Counted from the first letter of the stretch, positions 41,897-50,726 are shown. The stretch: DNA of 52,574 nucleotides from Dehalococcoidia bacterium (GCA_020847765.1 JADLBJ010000129.1:1-52574); one strand, 5' to 3'. Numbers and translations: made by a program. Notes: generated by a model from the sequence alone, not told the origin.

Positions 41897-44332
41897 ATGC
41901 CGGGAGCGCTTGCACCCTATCGCGTCCTCGACCTGACCGACGAACGCGGCCTCACCTGTGGCCTCCTCCTCGCCGACCTCGGGGCCGAGGTCATCGCCGT
42001 CGAACCGCCCGGTGGCTCGCTTGCCCGCCGCCTTGGCCCCCGGGCGCACGGCTCCGACGACCCGGAAAGCTCACTCTGGTGGTGGGCCTACGCGCGCGGC
42101 CGCCGCAGCGTCGTGGCCGATCTCGAGACCGAGGCCGGACGTGAACGCCTCCGCAGTCTCGTGCGCGACGCCGACGTCCTCGTCGAATCCTTCCCCCCGG
42201 GGCACCTTGCCGCGCACGGCCTCGGCTATGAGGACCTCGCTGCCGTCAATCCGCGGCTGGTGGTCGTTTCCATCACGCCGTTTGGCCAGACGGGACCTAA
42301 GGCCCGCTGGGCGGCGAGCGACCTGACCGTCATGGCCTCGTCCGGCCAGCTCCTCTTCACCGGGGATACCGACCGCCCGCCCGTGCGCACCTCCGTCCCC
42401 CAGGCCTTCCTCCATGCAGGTGTCGAGGGTGCCGTTGGCGCCCTCGTCGCGCTCAGCGCACGCGAGCGCAACGGCGTTGGCCAGCACGTCGACGTCGCCG
42501 CCCAGACGTCGATCATGATCACCACCCAGGCGCAGATCCTCTCGCACGGCTGGGGCGAGCTCCCCGCGCAGCGCATGGCTGGCGGTGCGAAGCTCGGGCC
42601 CGTAACCATGCGCTTCGTCTACGAGTGCAAGGACGGCTACGTCTGCGCCACCTTTCTCTTTGGCAACCTCATCGGCCCCTTCACCGCCCGCCTCGTCAAG
42701 CGGATGGCCGAAGAAGGCTTTGCCGACGAGAAGATGGTGAACCGCGACTGGATCGGCTTCGGCGCCGCGCTCATGTCCGGGGCGGAGCCGATGAGCGAGC
42801 TCGTCCGTTGCATGGACATGTTCGAGCAGTTCACCCGTGCGCACACGAAAGCCGAGCTGTTCGCCGAAGCGCAGCGCCTCGGCCTCCTCATGGTGCCCGT
42901 CACCACCACGGCCGACGTCGTCGCCTCCGAGCAGCTCGTGGCTCGGGGCTTCTGGCGTGAAGAGACGGCCCCGGACGGCTGCAGCTACACATTCCCGGGG
43001 CCCCTGGCAGCCGTGTCCACGCCGCCCACCGGCCCCCTCCTCCCCGCCCCGCGCGTCGGCGAGCATGACCGCCTGCTCCCTGAGCGGCGGCCGCTCCCGC
43101 CGGCACGCGCCTCGTCCTCGCCGACCCTGCCGTTCGCCGGCCTGAAGGTCCTCGACTTCACCTGGGTGGTGGTCGGTCCCTCGGCCGTGCGCTACCTCGC
43201 CGACTACGGTGCCACGGTCGTGCGCGTCGAAAGTTCCACCCGCATCGACGCCGCCAGGACCTTCGGGCCCTTTAAGGACAGCCTCGCCGGCCCCGAGCGC
43301 AGCGGGCAGTATGCGAACTGGAACGCCGGCAAGCTCGGAATCACCCTCAACCCGGGCACGCCGGAAGGCCGCGAGATCGCGCTCGAGCTGGCCCGCTGGG
43401 CCGACATCGTCTTCGAGAACTATTCACCTCGCGCTATGCGCGCCTGGGGACTCGACTACGAGGCGCTCCGCCAGGTCAACCCGAACATCATCATGGTGAG
43501 CGCCAGCCTCAACGGCCAGACCGGTCCCCAGGCGATGCTCGGCGGCTTCGGTACTATGGCCGCCGCCCTCTCTGGCTTCTACGAGCTGACGGGCTGGCCC
43601 GACAGGCCGCCGGCCGGTCCTTTCCTCGCCTACACCGACTACGTCGCCCCACGCATGATCGCCGCCGCGGCGATGGCCGCGATCGACCATCGCCGCCGCA
43701 CCGGCGAGGGCCAGTACCTCGACCTCTCACAGTCCGAGTGCACCCTCCCCTTCATCGCACCGGCGATTCTGGACTACACCGTCAACGGCCACCTGCAGAG
43801 CCGCGACGGCAACCGCTCGCCCCAGCATTCGCCGCACGGCGTCTTCCCCTGCCGCGGCGAAGACCGCTGGGTCGCCGTTGCCGTCGAGACGGCGGAGGAG
43901 TGGGCTGCCTTCTGCCATGCGACCAGTCACGACGACTGTCTGGCCGACCCTCGCTTCGCCACGCTCGCCGACCGCAAGGCGAACGAAGACGCGCTCGAGG
44001 CCCTCGTCTCCGCCTGGACCGCCGCGCGGACGGTCGACGAGGTCGAGGATTGCCTCCAGGCGGCCCGCGTCCCCGTCCACCGCTGCACCGGCAGCGCCGA
44101 CGCCTTCACCGACCCGCAGGTCCTTCACCGTGGTCACTTCATCACGGTCGATCATCCGGAGCTCGGCCCCGTGCCGATCGAGGCCTCCCGCGTCCGGCTC
44201 TCCACGACGCCTGCCCGCCACCCGTCGGCGGCTCCCACCTTTGGCCAGCACAACCACTACGTCCTCGCCGAGATCCTTGGCCTGAGCGAAAAGCGCATCG
44301 CCTCCCTCGCCGCCGCCGGCGTCCTCGAGTAG
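41897..44332 (+). CDS. Double-domain CaiB/BaiF (class III) CoA-transferase
   Basis: 811 residues, two full class III CoA-transferase domains in tandem (about 1-390 and 410-811). Domain 1 opens YRVLDLTDERGLTCGLLLADLGAEVIAVEPP; domain 2 opens GLKVLDFTWVVVGPSAVRYLADYGATVVRVE. By alignment to the family pattern (aD-l-x-a-G), the catalytic Asp of domain 1 is replaced by Phe171 (VPQAFLHAG), while domain 2 keeps Asp581 (AYTDYVAPR). One half may be structural, since the family works as interlocked dimers, and the fusion could be an obligate pseudo-heterodimer. Substrate unknown. A terminator-like hairpin follows. Confidence 0.92.
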   Translation: MPGALAPYRVLDLTDERGLTCGLLLADLGAEVIAVEPPGGSLARRLGPRAHGSDDPESSLWWWAYARGRRSVVADLETEAGRERLRSLVRDADVLVESFPPGHLAAHGLGYEDLAAVNPRLVVVSITPFGQTGPKARWAASDLTVMASSGQLLFTGDTDRPPVRTSVPQAFLHAGVEGAVGALVALSARERNGVGQHVDVAAQTSIMITTQAQILSHGWGELPAQRMAGGAKLGPVTMRFVYECKDGYVCATFLFGNLIGPFTARLVKRMAEEGFADEKMVNRDWIGFGAALMSGAEPMSELVRCMDMFEQFTRAHTKAELFAEAQRLGLLMVPVTTTADVVASEQLVARGFWREETAPDGCSYTFPGPLAAVSTPPTGPLLPAPRVGEHDRLLPERRPLPPARASSSPTLPFAGLKVLDFTWVVVGPSAVRYLADYGATVVRVESSTRIDAARTFGPFKDSLAGPERSGQYANWNAGKLGITLNPGTPEGREIALELARWADIVFENYSPRAMRAWGLDYEALRQVNPNIIMVSASLNGQTGPQAMLGGFGTMAAALSGFYELTGWPDRPPAGPFLAYTDYVAPRMIAAAAMAAIDHRRRTGEGQYLDLSQSECTLPFIAPAILDYTVNGHLQSRDGNRSPQHSPHGVFPCRGEDRWVAVAVETAEEWAAFCHATSHDDCLADPRFATLADRKANEDALEALVSAWTAARTVDEVEDCLQAARVPVHRCTGSADAFTDPQVLHRGHFITVDHPELGPVPIEASRVRLSTTPARHPSAAPTFGQHNHYVLAEILGLSEKRIASLAAAGVLE

Positions 44333-44389
44333 TCGGTCAGACACGGCGTCCCGGTCGCCGCGACCCGGGCCCGTTGGTCGCGATCCTTC

Positions 44390-44406
44390 GGGCCGTTCGG
44401 CCCTTT
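44390..44406 (+). terminator. Short terminator-like hairpin after the double CoA-transferase
   Basis: GGGCC (44390-44394), loop GTTC, GGCCC (44399-44403), then TTT. The stem is only 5 bp. Confidence 0.45.
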
Positions 44407-44538
44407 GCAGGCGTCGGCGGGGCAGTGTTCATGCGAGAGGGTCGCGATATGCAGTCGTCACGTCTCGCATTGGCAATCTGGTGAGGCAGAGCAATCTCCA
44501 TAAGCTTCGCTCGCAAGAGTTCGGCGCGAACCGCTCTC

Positions 44539-45294
44539 ATGGGCGCCCTTTTTTCGGGCGCCGTCGGCCTTGCCGCCTGGGGGCTCGTCCAGAACAGCCG
44601 ATCCCAGGCGCCGCCCCCGGAGCCGACGATCGCCCCCGGGGTGATGCCCCAGCCCACCCCCAGCCTCTTGCGCAGCGTGCCGACCATCGCCGAAGGGAAG
44701 GCCGCGCTGGCGTCGACCGCACCCGGCGCCGCCGAGATCGTCGCCCTCGTCGAGGGCGTGCAGGTTGCCGCGCTTCTCGACCGCATGCTCTGGCAGTCCG
44801 GGTCGTGCGAGCAGTATGTCGCCCGGGGGAAGGATAGATGCGAAGCATGGGGGGTCGCACCCGGCGTCGTCGTCGAGTGGCTGCGGCCGCGCCCGGAGTT
44901 TGCCGTACAGCTCCTGCGCGCCGCCGCCGCGGCTGAGCTGTCGTACCTCCTCGAGGGCCGGCACCCGCGGCTGCAGGTGCTCGCCCGCCGCGACGACGGG
45001 GCTTACCTGCTCTCATTTGCGGTGGATCCCAAGCCGGGGCTCATGTTCCCGGGCGCCTTACCGGAGGGCGGCACCCCCGTCGGCACCTCGTACCTCCATA
45101 CCGACCCCAAGGACGCCGCGAAAATAGCAGGTTACGGCTCGTTTTCCGTCTCTACGCCACCCCTCGAGTTCGCCCGCTATGACGCGTTCCACGGCATCCA
45201 CCAGTATGAGCTGCTGGCGGCGAGCGACGAGTTTTACAAGGCCGAGCAGGCGAGCCACGACGAGATCGAGGCCGGAAGGAAGCAGAAGCCGTAG
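44539..45294 (+). CDS. Hypothetical membrane-anchored or secreted protein
   Basis: 251 residues. A short hydrophobic N-terminus (ALFSGAVGLAAWGLV) is followed by a Pro-rich stretch (QAPPPEPTIAPGVMPQPTP), so the protein is probably exported. The rest is a mixed alpha/beta region with EWLRPRPEFAVQLLRAAAAAELSYLLEG and LEFARYDAFHGIHQYELLA, and no known motif. ATG 44539 is the first start after an in-frame TGA; the ribosome site is weak. It converges on the PIG-L gene. Not recognised. Confidence 0.65.
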   Translation: MGALFSGAVGLAAWGLVQNSRSQAPPPEPTIAPGVMPQPTPSLLRSVPTIAEGKAALASTAPGAAEIVALVEGVQVAALLDRMLWQSGSCEQYVARGKDRCEAWGVAPGVVVEWLRPRPEFAVQLLRAAAAAELSYLLEGRHPRLQVLARRDDGAYLLSFAVDPKPGLMFPGALPEGGTPVGTSYLHTDPKDAAKIAGYGSFSVSTPPLEFARYDAFHGIHQYELLAASDEFYKAEQASHDEIEAGRKQKP

Positions 45295-45369
45295 CGCGGC
45301 AGCCCGGTAATCCTCCCGAGCCTTCCGTTGCTGCTGATCGCGTCGCCGGGCGGCACATTCAGCCCCCGC

Positions 45370-46098
45370 TCAATCCTGCGGAAAGACGTCCATCACGATC
45401 CGCCGGAACGACTCTGCGTACTCGAAGGGTTGACCCGCGGCCATCATCCGACCGAGGCCGATGGCGAAGTCGGCCACCTCGGGCCCAAGCTGACTCGGGT
45501 GGCAGAGCAGCGCCTGCTTCTTCAGCTCTAGCACGTCGCTGATGTCGACCCACGTGTCCGGCTGGGTGGGGGAGCCGAGCCACAGCTGGCTCACCTTGTG
45601 CGGCTCCAGGCCGTCCGCCAGCAACTCCGGGAACGTCAGCCGGTCGCGCGCGCTGGGGAACATCGCGTCGACGGCGGCGTCGCCCGCGGCGCGATGATCG
45701 GGATGGTTCGGATAGAAGCCGCCCAGGAAACGGGCCGTCGGGTCGAACGTCAGCAGGACCTCTGGCCGGTGCAGGCGGATCTGACGCGTCAGGTCGCGCC
45801 GCAGCTCGAGGGTAGGCTGCAGGTAGCCGTCCTCGTATCCGAGGAACGCATAGTTGCGCACGCCAAGGAGCGCACCGGCCGCCCGCTGCTCCTCCTCGCG
45901 AATGACTGTCAGGCGGGAGGGCGTCATCTCAGGATCCTCGCTCCCCTTGTCGCCCTTCGTCACGACGACGTACGTAACTTCGGCTCCGGCGCGCGCCCAG
46001 CGGGCGACGGTGCCCGCCACCAGGAACTCGGCGTCGTCCGGGTGCGCCACGATCACCATGGCCGAGGCCGGTACATACTCCTGGACGTCGGCTGCCAT
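45370..46098 (-). CDS. PIG-L family (LmbE-like) deacetylase
   Basis: 242 residues. Zn-binding AHPDDAEF (His19, Asp22) and the later NHPDHRAAGDAAVDAMFP supply the metal ligands of N-acetylglucosaminyl deacetylases of the MshB/BshB type; VTYVVVTKGDKGSEDPEM is also typical. The substrate could be an N-acetyl-sugar conjugate or a thiol precursor; nothing nearby decides. ATG with CGGAGGAA upstream and a TACGCT box at about 46130 (minus). Confidence 0.92.
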   Translation of the reverse strand: MAADVQEYVPASAMVIVAHPDDAEFLVAGTVARWARAGAEVTYVVVTKGDKGSEDPEMTPSRLTVIREEEQRAAGALLGVRNYAFLGYEDGYLQPTLELRRDLTRQIRLHRPEVLLTFDPTARFLGGFYPNHPDHRAAGDAAVDAMFPSARDRLTFPELLADGLEPHKVSQLWLGSPTQPDTWVDISDVLELKKQALLCHPSQLGPEVADFAIGLGRMMAAGQPFEYAESFRRIVMDVFPQD

Positions 46099-46148
46099 CG
46101 TTCCTCCGTGCCCTCAGGGGCTCGGAAGAAGCGTAGCAGGGCGAGGGT

Positions 46149-46610
46149 TCAGGCGGCGGAGCAGGTGGGCCAGTCCCGGCGCGGCAGCGCCCGCGCCGCT
46201 GTGGGACCGACGAACGAGCGCACCGCGTCGCGCAGCTCGAAGGGGCGTACCGGCTTTGAGAGCAATCCCGCGACGCCCAGGCGGTAGCACGTCAACACCT
46301 GGCGGTCGTCCAGCTCCCCGCCCATCAGTGCCACCGCAACGCGGTCGAAGCGGTGGCGCGCGCGCAGCTCGCCAAGCAGCTCCAACCCGCTGCCGCCTGG
46401 CAGGTCGAAAGCCGCGAAAACCATCGCGGGCACCGCCGTGCCGGCGTCGAGCAGGCCAAGTGCGGCCTCGGCGCTAGCGGCAACGATCACTGCCCTCCCC
46501 GGCGCGGCTGCTCGCAGCTCGCGCGCGACGAATGCCGCGTCGCCTTCGCAGGGTTCGATGACGAGGAAGCCGCCGTTCATCGCGCCACCATCCCGGTCCT
46601 TCTTTCCCAT
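46149..46610 (-). CDS. Degenerate response-regulator receiver domain
   Basis: 153 residues, a single CheY-like domain: FLVIEPCEGD, AMVFAAFDLPGGSGLELLGELR, VAVALMGGELD, and GLLSKPVRPFELRDAV with the conserved Lys119. The phospho-acceptor Asp position is Ala67 (VFAAFDLPGG), with an Asp two residues later, and the usual acidic pair near the N-terminus is Glu-Pro-Cys-Glu. Phosphorylation at the normal site is therefore unlikely. No output domain. ATG 46610, or ATG 46580 ten codons in. No kinase is adjacent. Confidence 0.8.
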   Translation of the reverse strand: MGKKDRDGGAMNGGFLVIEPCEGDAAFVARELRAAAPGRAVIVAASAEAALGLLDAGTAVPAMVFAAFDLPGGSGLELLGELRARHRFDRVAVALMGGELDDRQVLTCYRLGVAGLLSKPVRPFELRDAVRSFVGPTAARALPRRDWPTCSAA

Positions 46611-46650
46611 GGTATCGGCGGGCGCGGGGCGCAGCTTGAGCCCAGCCTCG

Positions 46651-47100
46651 CTAGACCGGCCGAAACTGGACCAGCGTCACCTCCGGCGTGACATCCTGGT
46701 AGACCGCCTCGACCGCCATCCCGATGCGCACGCTGTCGGGGTCGCACTCGACGATGTTCGCCATCATGTGCGGCCCCTCCTCCAGCTCGACGATAGCTAT
46801 CACATAGGGCACGTCGCTCGCCCACTGGGGCGCCGTCGGGCGTCGCGCCACCGTGTACGAGTAGACCTGCCCGCGACCGGCGACTTCCACCCATTCCAGC
46901 TCGTCGTCCACGCCGAAGGGCGAGACGGCGCGCGGGTAGTAGACATAGCGGCCCGTCTTGCGCGAGCGCTGCAGGCAGAGCCGATGCTCGCGCGCCGCGT
47001 CCCAGAACGGCTGCGACACCACGGTCGGCTCGGGCAGCGGCTTTGTGTACGCCTCTGCGCGGTGGGCGGCCATCGTCTCCGTCGCCCGGTCCCCTTCCAT
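46651..47100 (-). CDS. DUF35 OB-fold domain protein, partner of the thiolase-like protein
   Basis: 149 residues. N-terminal helix with PEPTVVSQPFWDAAREHRLCLQRS and a C-terminal OB fold (ELEWVEVAGRGQVYSYTVARRP, PYVIAIVELEEGPHMMANI). Members normally have a rubredoxin-like zinc ribbon of four Cys; here only one Cys remains (LCLQRSRKTGRYVYYPRAVSP), so no zinc is expected. DUF35 proteins bind acyl-CoA chains next to thiolase-fold partners, as in ChsH2-Ltp2. ATG with GGGAGGAA 8 nt upstream; it overlaps the thiolase stop. Confidence 0.88.
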   Translation of the reverse strand: MEGDRATETMAAHRAEAYTKPLPEPTVVSQPFWDAAREHRLCLQRSRKTGRYVYYPRAVSPFGVDDELEWVEVAGRGQVYSYTVARRPTAPQWASDVPYVIAIVELEEGPHMMANIVECDPDSVRIGMAVEAVYQDVTPEVTLVQFRPV

Positions 47101-48293
47101 CAGCGGTTCCTCCCGAGGATGAGCGACACCTGGTCGCTCATGATGCCGCCGTTGCCGTTCACGAACGCCAGCTCGCAGCGCTTGACCTGCCGGCCGGGCG
47201 CGCGGCCCATCACCTGGCGCGCCGCCTCCGTGACATGCGACATCCCGCCCGCCGTGCCCGCCTGCCCGAACGAGAGCTGACCACCATGCGGGTTTAACGG
47301 GAAGTCGCCGTCGAACTGCAGGTTGTGATCGTCGACGAATTTCCCGCCACGTCCCTTCTTCGCGAAGCCGGCGTCCTCCAGCGAGATGAGCACGGTAATC
47401 GTGTAGCAGTCGTACACGCTCGCGACGTCGATCTCCTTGCGCCGGACGCCCGCCATCGCGAAAGCGGCGTCGGCCGCCGCCCGGATCGCGCTGTCCGTCA
47501 GGCTCGGCGCGAAGGCGATGCTCTTGTGCGTCGTCTGCTCGCCGGCGCCGAGGATGTACGCGGGCGGATGCGCCAGCTTCGCCGCGCGCTTCGCCCCCGT
47601 CACGACCACGGCCGCCGCGCCTGCCACCGGCATGACAATCTCGAGCAGGTGCAGCGGATCGACCACAACAGGTGAGCTGAGCACCTCCTCGACGGTGATC
47701 GGCTGCCCGAAGAAGAGAGCGTCCGGGTTGTGGCAGGCGTTGTACCGCTGGGCCACCGCGATCTTCGCCAGCTGTTCCGGCCGCAGTCCGTGTTCGTACA
47801 TATAGCGGTTCGCGATCATGGCGTAACCGTAGTTCGCACCGATCGCGCCGTACGGTGTCTCGAACTCGGACGTTGGCGTCCTGTCGATCCGGCGGCCGGC
47901 GAAGCCGCTCTGGGCGCTCCGCTTGGGCCCCTCCGTCGTGCGCCGCTCCCGCCGCGTTGCTGTCGTGCAGACGACCGTCGAGCAAAGGCCGGCCGCGATC
48001 GCCGCCGCCGCGCGCGAGACCATGCCCGCACCCGTCGCCCCGCCCAGGTCCACCACGTCGGCGAAGCGAGCGCGCATCCCCAGGTACTCCACCACGGTGG
48101 AAGGCGCCATAAAGGGCGCCTCCGCGAAGCTCTCGACGATCACGCCGTCGACCTCGCCCAGCTCCATGCCCGCGTCGGCTATCGCGTCTCGAGCGACGGT
48201 CGCGAGCATGCCCAGCGTCGTCTGGCCTTCCGTGTAGCGCGAAGGCCGGAACTCGGCGATTCCCGCAATAGCGGTCTTTCCGCGGAGCGACAT
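47100..48293 (-). CDS. Thiolase-like lipid-transfer/aldolase-type protein (SCP-x family)
   Basis: 397 residues from ATG 48293. Thiolase fold (KTAIAGIAEFRPSRYTEGQTT, FANVD-type second half with FVNGNGGIMSDQVSLIL), but at the nucleophile position the sequence is VDLGGATGAGMVSRA, with no Cys, and the C-terminal Cys is replaced too (NGNGGIM). This fits the non-thiolytic group that includes Ltp2-type retro-aldolases, which pair with a DUF35 protein, as here. A role in side-chain or acyl-CoA cleavage is inference. GTG 48302 is an alternative start. Confidence 0.88.
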   Translation of the reverse strand: MSLRGKTAIAGIAEFRPSRYTEGQTTLGMLATVARDAIADAGMELGEVDGVIVESFAEAPFMAPSTVVEYLGMRARFADVVDLGGATGAGMVSRAAAAIAAGLCSTVVCTTATRRERRTTEGPKRSAQSGFAGRRIDRTPTSEFETPYGAIGANYGYAMIANRYMYEHGLRPEQLAKIAVAQRYNACHNPDALFFGQPITVEEVLSSPVVVDPLHLLEIVMPVAGAAAVVVTGAKRAAKLAHPPAYILGAGEQTTHKSIAFAPSLTDSAIRAAADAAFAMAGVRRKEIDVASVYDCYTITVLISLEDAGFAKKGRGGKFVDDHNLQFDGDFPLNPHGGQLSFGQAGTAGGMSHVTEAARQVMGRAPGRQVKRCELAFVNGNGGIMSDQVSLILGRNR

Positions 48294-48380
48294 CGCTCCC
48301 ACCTCCGGTCGGTTTTCCCGGCGCCAAGCGTAGCCCGGATCGCCGCCCCGCGCCCGCTGCCCCGAGGAGGCTGCGATCTC

Positions 48381-49586
48381 CTACCAGCGCTGACCAGGTG
48401 GTGGTAGCCGGTCGGGCGCCAGCCGGGTCATATGCGTTGCCACCGCACCTGCTCGCCAGGGCCAGCTCTCGGCCCCCGGAGCGAAGGCTCCCGGGGGGGC
48501 CGACACGATCGCCGCCGCGAGCTCCAGGGCGCGCCTCGCCCCGGCGACGTCGTGCACCCGGAAGACGCGCGCTCCCTGGGCATAGGCGAGCGCGGCCGCC
48601 ACCTGCGTTTCCAGGTCTCGGCCTTCCGGCGGCAGCCCCGAAACGCTGGCGATGAAGTTCTTGCGTGAATGCGCCAGCATTAGCGGCAGGCCCGGGCTCG
48701 TGTATTCGCCCAGCCGCCTGAGGACCTGCAGGTCTTCATCGTGGCTCTTCCCGAACGCGACGCCCGGGTCGATCGCCACCTGGCCCGCCGCCACCCACTC
48801 CGCCGGCAATCGCGCCAGCCTCGCGAACAGCCACCCCAGGGTCTCGGCCACGACGTCGATATACACTGGTGGGGAGGGCGGGCGCTGTTTCGGTACGCTG
48901 TAGCTGTAGTTCAGGACGTAGCCGGCCCGCGCCTCGGCGGCCACCACTGCCGCCTCGCCGCCGAGGGTCAGACCGCTGATGTCGTTCACCGCCTCCGCGC
49001 CAGCGGCCAGCGCTGCCCGCGCGACGTCCGGCTTGTAGGTGTCGACGCTGCAGAGATGGCCCTCTCTGACCAGTGCCGCCACCGCTGCCGCCACCGCGGG
49101 CGCCTCCTCGGCCGCGTCCAGAGCGGGACGGTCGGCCCTGGCCGTCTCAGCGCCCACGTCGACGACGGCCGCTCCTGCCTTCCGCAGCTGCTCGGCTCGC
49201 CGAAGCGCGGCCGGCAGGCTTCGGCCAACCCCGTCGCCCGAGAACGAGTCCTCGGTAAGGTTCACGATACCCATGACCACGGGGCGATCGAGCGGCAGGC
49301 TGCGCGTCCGCAGTCGCCAGGCAGGGGCCGGTCGCAGGTAGCGTTGCAGTCGCGCTCCCGCCTCCAGGCCGGCTTCTGTGAGCCGCGCGGCGAGCAGGGC
49401 GAGCCCTTCGCGTCCCGCCACCACCCGTCCCAGCTCCCCGTCCCCCGCCGCAGGTAGCCCCAGCGCGGTGGCCGTCGCGACCACTGCTGTCACGTCGACC
49501 CCAAAAAGGCCCACGGCCGGCGCCCCGCTGTCCGCGGCCAGTTGCCCGGGCGCCGGCGGGATGACCCGCAGCGGCGGGACGGTCAC
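48381..49586 (-). CDS. folP: Dihydropteroate synthase with N-terminal extension
   Basis: 401 residues from a GTG that overlaps the upstream dinB-like stop by 4 nt. Joins dihydropterin pyrophosphate to p-aminobenzoate. Core motifs: VMGIVNLTEDSFSGDG, VDVGAETAR, SVDTYKPDVARAAL, VNDISG, DPGVAFGKSHDEDL, SRKNFI and FRVHDV. About 100 residues precede the core (usual enzymes are about 280 aa) and a 40-residue tail follows; neither is recognised. The other folate gene, folE, is far away at 24458. Confidence 0.93.
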   Translation of the reverse strand: MTVPPLRVIPPAPGQLAADSGAPAVGLFGVDVTAVVATATALGLPAAGDGELGRVVAGREGLALLAARLTEAGLEAGARLQRYLRPAPAWRLRTRSLPLDRPVVMGIVNLTEDSFSGDGVGRSLPAALRRAEQLRKAGAAVVDVGAETARADRPALDAAEEAPAVAAAVAALVREGHLCSVDTYKPDVARAALAAGAEAVNDISGLTLGGEAAVVAAEARAGYVLNYSYSVPKQRPPSPPVYIDVVAETLGWLFARLARLPAEWVAAGQVAIDPGVAFGKSHDEDLQVLRRLGEYTSPGLPLMLAHSRKNFIASVSGLPPEGRDLETQVAAALAYAQGARVFRVHDVAGARRALELAAAIVSAPPGAFAPGAESWPWRAGAVATHMTRLAPDRLPPPGQRW

Positions 49587-50101
49587 CGCGCGGCGGACCC
49601 GAGGCCCTCGACCATCCGGCGTGCCTGCCAGAGGTGACCAAGGTCGTGCTGGTAGAGCTCGCGCGCGATCTCGAGCAGGGTGACGCGCCCTCGGTACGGG
49701 TGGCGTCCGCCGCGCTTCCACTCCCGCTCGGAGATGTCCCAGAGGACGTAGGTCGTGTGGCGCCGCAGGTAGTGGAACTCGTCCAGCAAGGTGTCTTCGT
49801 CTTCGCGCCGGCAGTCGTCGAGCAGCGGGATGTCGTCGAGATCGACCGCAGCCAGCTCCGGCTCGCGCGACCCGAGGATCGCTTCCACCTGGCCGAGCAC
49901 GCCCCGTTCCGTGTTCCGCAGGTGGGCCGCCAGCGCCAGCAGGCACCAGCCGTCGTCTGGTGGCCCCACTTCCTTCAGCAGCCAGGCCCGGCGGAGCCCG
50001 AAGAACGCCTGCCGCAGCTCGCCCGACGCTTCGCCGAGGGCCTTGATGAGGAAGGCGGGATCTGTCGCGGCCGTCGTCTCGGTCCGGCGCAGCTCACGCA
50101 T
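49583..50101 (-). CDS. DinB-like (metal-binding four-helix) protein
   Basis: 172 residues from ATG 50101, 7 nt after a TACAAT box. DinB/YfiT four-helix layout, with His in LLALAAHLRNTERGVLGQ, and His pairs in YLRRHTTYVLWD and YQHDLGHLWQARRMVEG, which could hold the family's metal. The DHLGHLWQ-type end is typical of DinB_2. Such proteins include thiol transferases; activity here is unknown. Translationally coupled to folP (GTGA overlap). Confidence 0.85.
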   Translation of the reverse strand: MRELRRTETTAATDPAFLIKALGEASGELRQAFFGLRRAWLLKEVGPPDDGWCLLALAAHLRNTERGVLGQVEAILGSREPELAAVDLDDIPLLDDCRREDEDTLLDEFHYLRRHTTYVLWDISEREWKRGGRHPYRGRVTLLEIARELYQHDLGHLWQARRMVEGLGSAAR

Positions 50102-50108
50102 AGGGACG

Positions 50109-50114
50109 ATTGTA
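50109..50114 (-). promoter_or_regulatory. -10-like box for a leaderless dinB-like/folP transcript
   Basis: TACAAT on the minus strand, 7 nt before the ATG at 50101. Confidence 0.45.
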
Positions 50115-50162
50115 CGCCCGCCCGCGCGCCTTTCGACCAAAGAAAAGAACCGTGCGGCGCGC

Positions 50163-50720
50163 CTACGTCACGATCACGGGTACGCCGCCGCGGCAGAGAG
50201 CGCACTCGGTCGGCGCCCACGACGCGATGTTGAGGGAGAGGCAGGCGAAGAATGGAACCCCGAAGTCAAGCTTCCCGCCCGTCCGATCGACGAGCACGCC
50301 CACCCCCGCCAGCTCGGCGCCGCGCTCTGCCACCGCCGCGGCCACCTCGCGTACGCTGCCGCCGGTCGTCAGCACGTCGTCGACCCCGAGGACGCGGTCG
50401 CCGGGGCCGATCTCGAAGCCGCGCCGGAACTCCCGGCCCGGGCCGTCGTCACGCCGCTCGGCCACGAGCGAGCGGAGGCCGAGATGGAGCGCAGTCGCGA
50501 AGGAGAGGATGACGCCCCCGGTCGTCGGCCCGGCCACGAGGTTAGCCTGGCCGCGGAAGCGATCGGCGATCAGCCGGCACAGCTCGGTCGTCAGGTCTGG
50601 CCATTGCAGGATGCGAAATTTCTCGATGTAGGTGTCGGCGTGGCGGCCACTTGCGAGCTCAAAATGGCCGTGCAGCACCGCGCCGCGCGCCTCGAGCTCC
50701 GCGAGAGGGTCACCTGTCAC
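50163..50720 (-). CDS. pyrE: Orotate phosphoribosyltransferase
   Basis: 185 residues from a GTG. Makes OMP from orotate and PRPP in pyrimidine synthesis. GHFELASGRHADTYIEKFR, VAGPTTGGVILSFATA and the PRPP motif RVLGVDDVLTTGGSV are diagnostic. The C-terminus contains Cys residues (FACLSLNIASWAPTECALC) as in the PyrE subtype of archaea and Thermus, which ends in a Cys-rich tail. A TACGCT box lies 6 nt upstream of the start. Confidence 0.93.
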   Translation of the reverse strand: MTGDPLAELEARGAVLHGHFELASGRHADTYIEKFRILQWPDLTTELCRLIADRFRGQANLVAGPTTGGVILSFATALHLGLRSLVAERRDDGPGREFRRGFEIGPGDRVLGVDDVLTTGGSVREVAAAVAERGAELAGVGVLVDRTGGKLDFGVPFFACLSLNIASWAPTECALCRGGVPVIVT

Positions 50721-50726
50721 GGGCCG

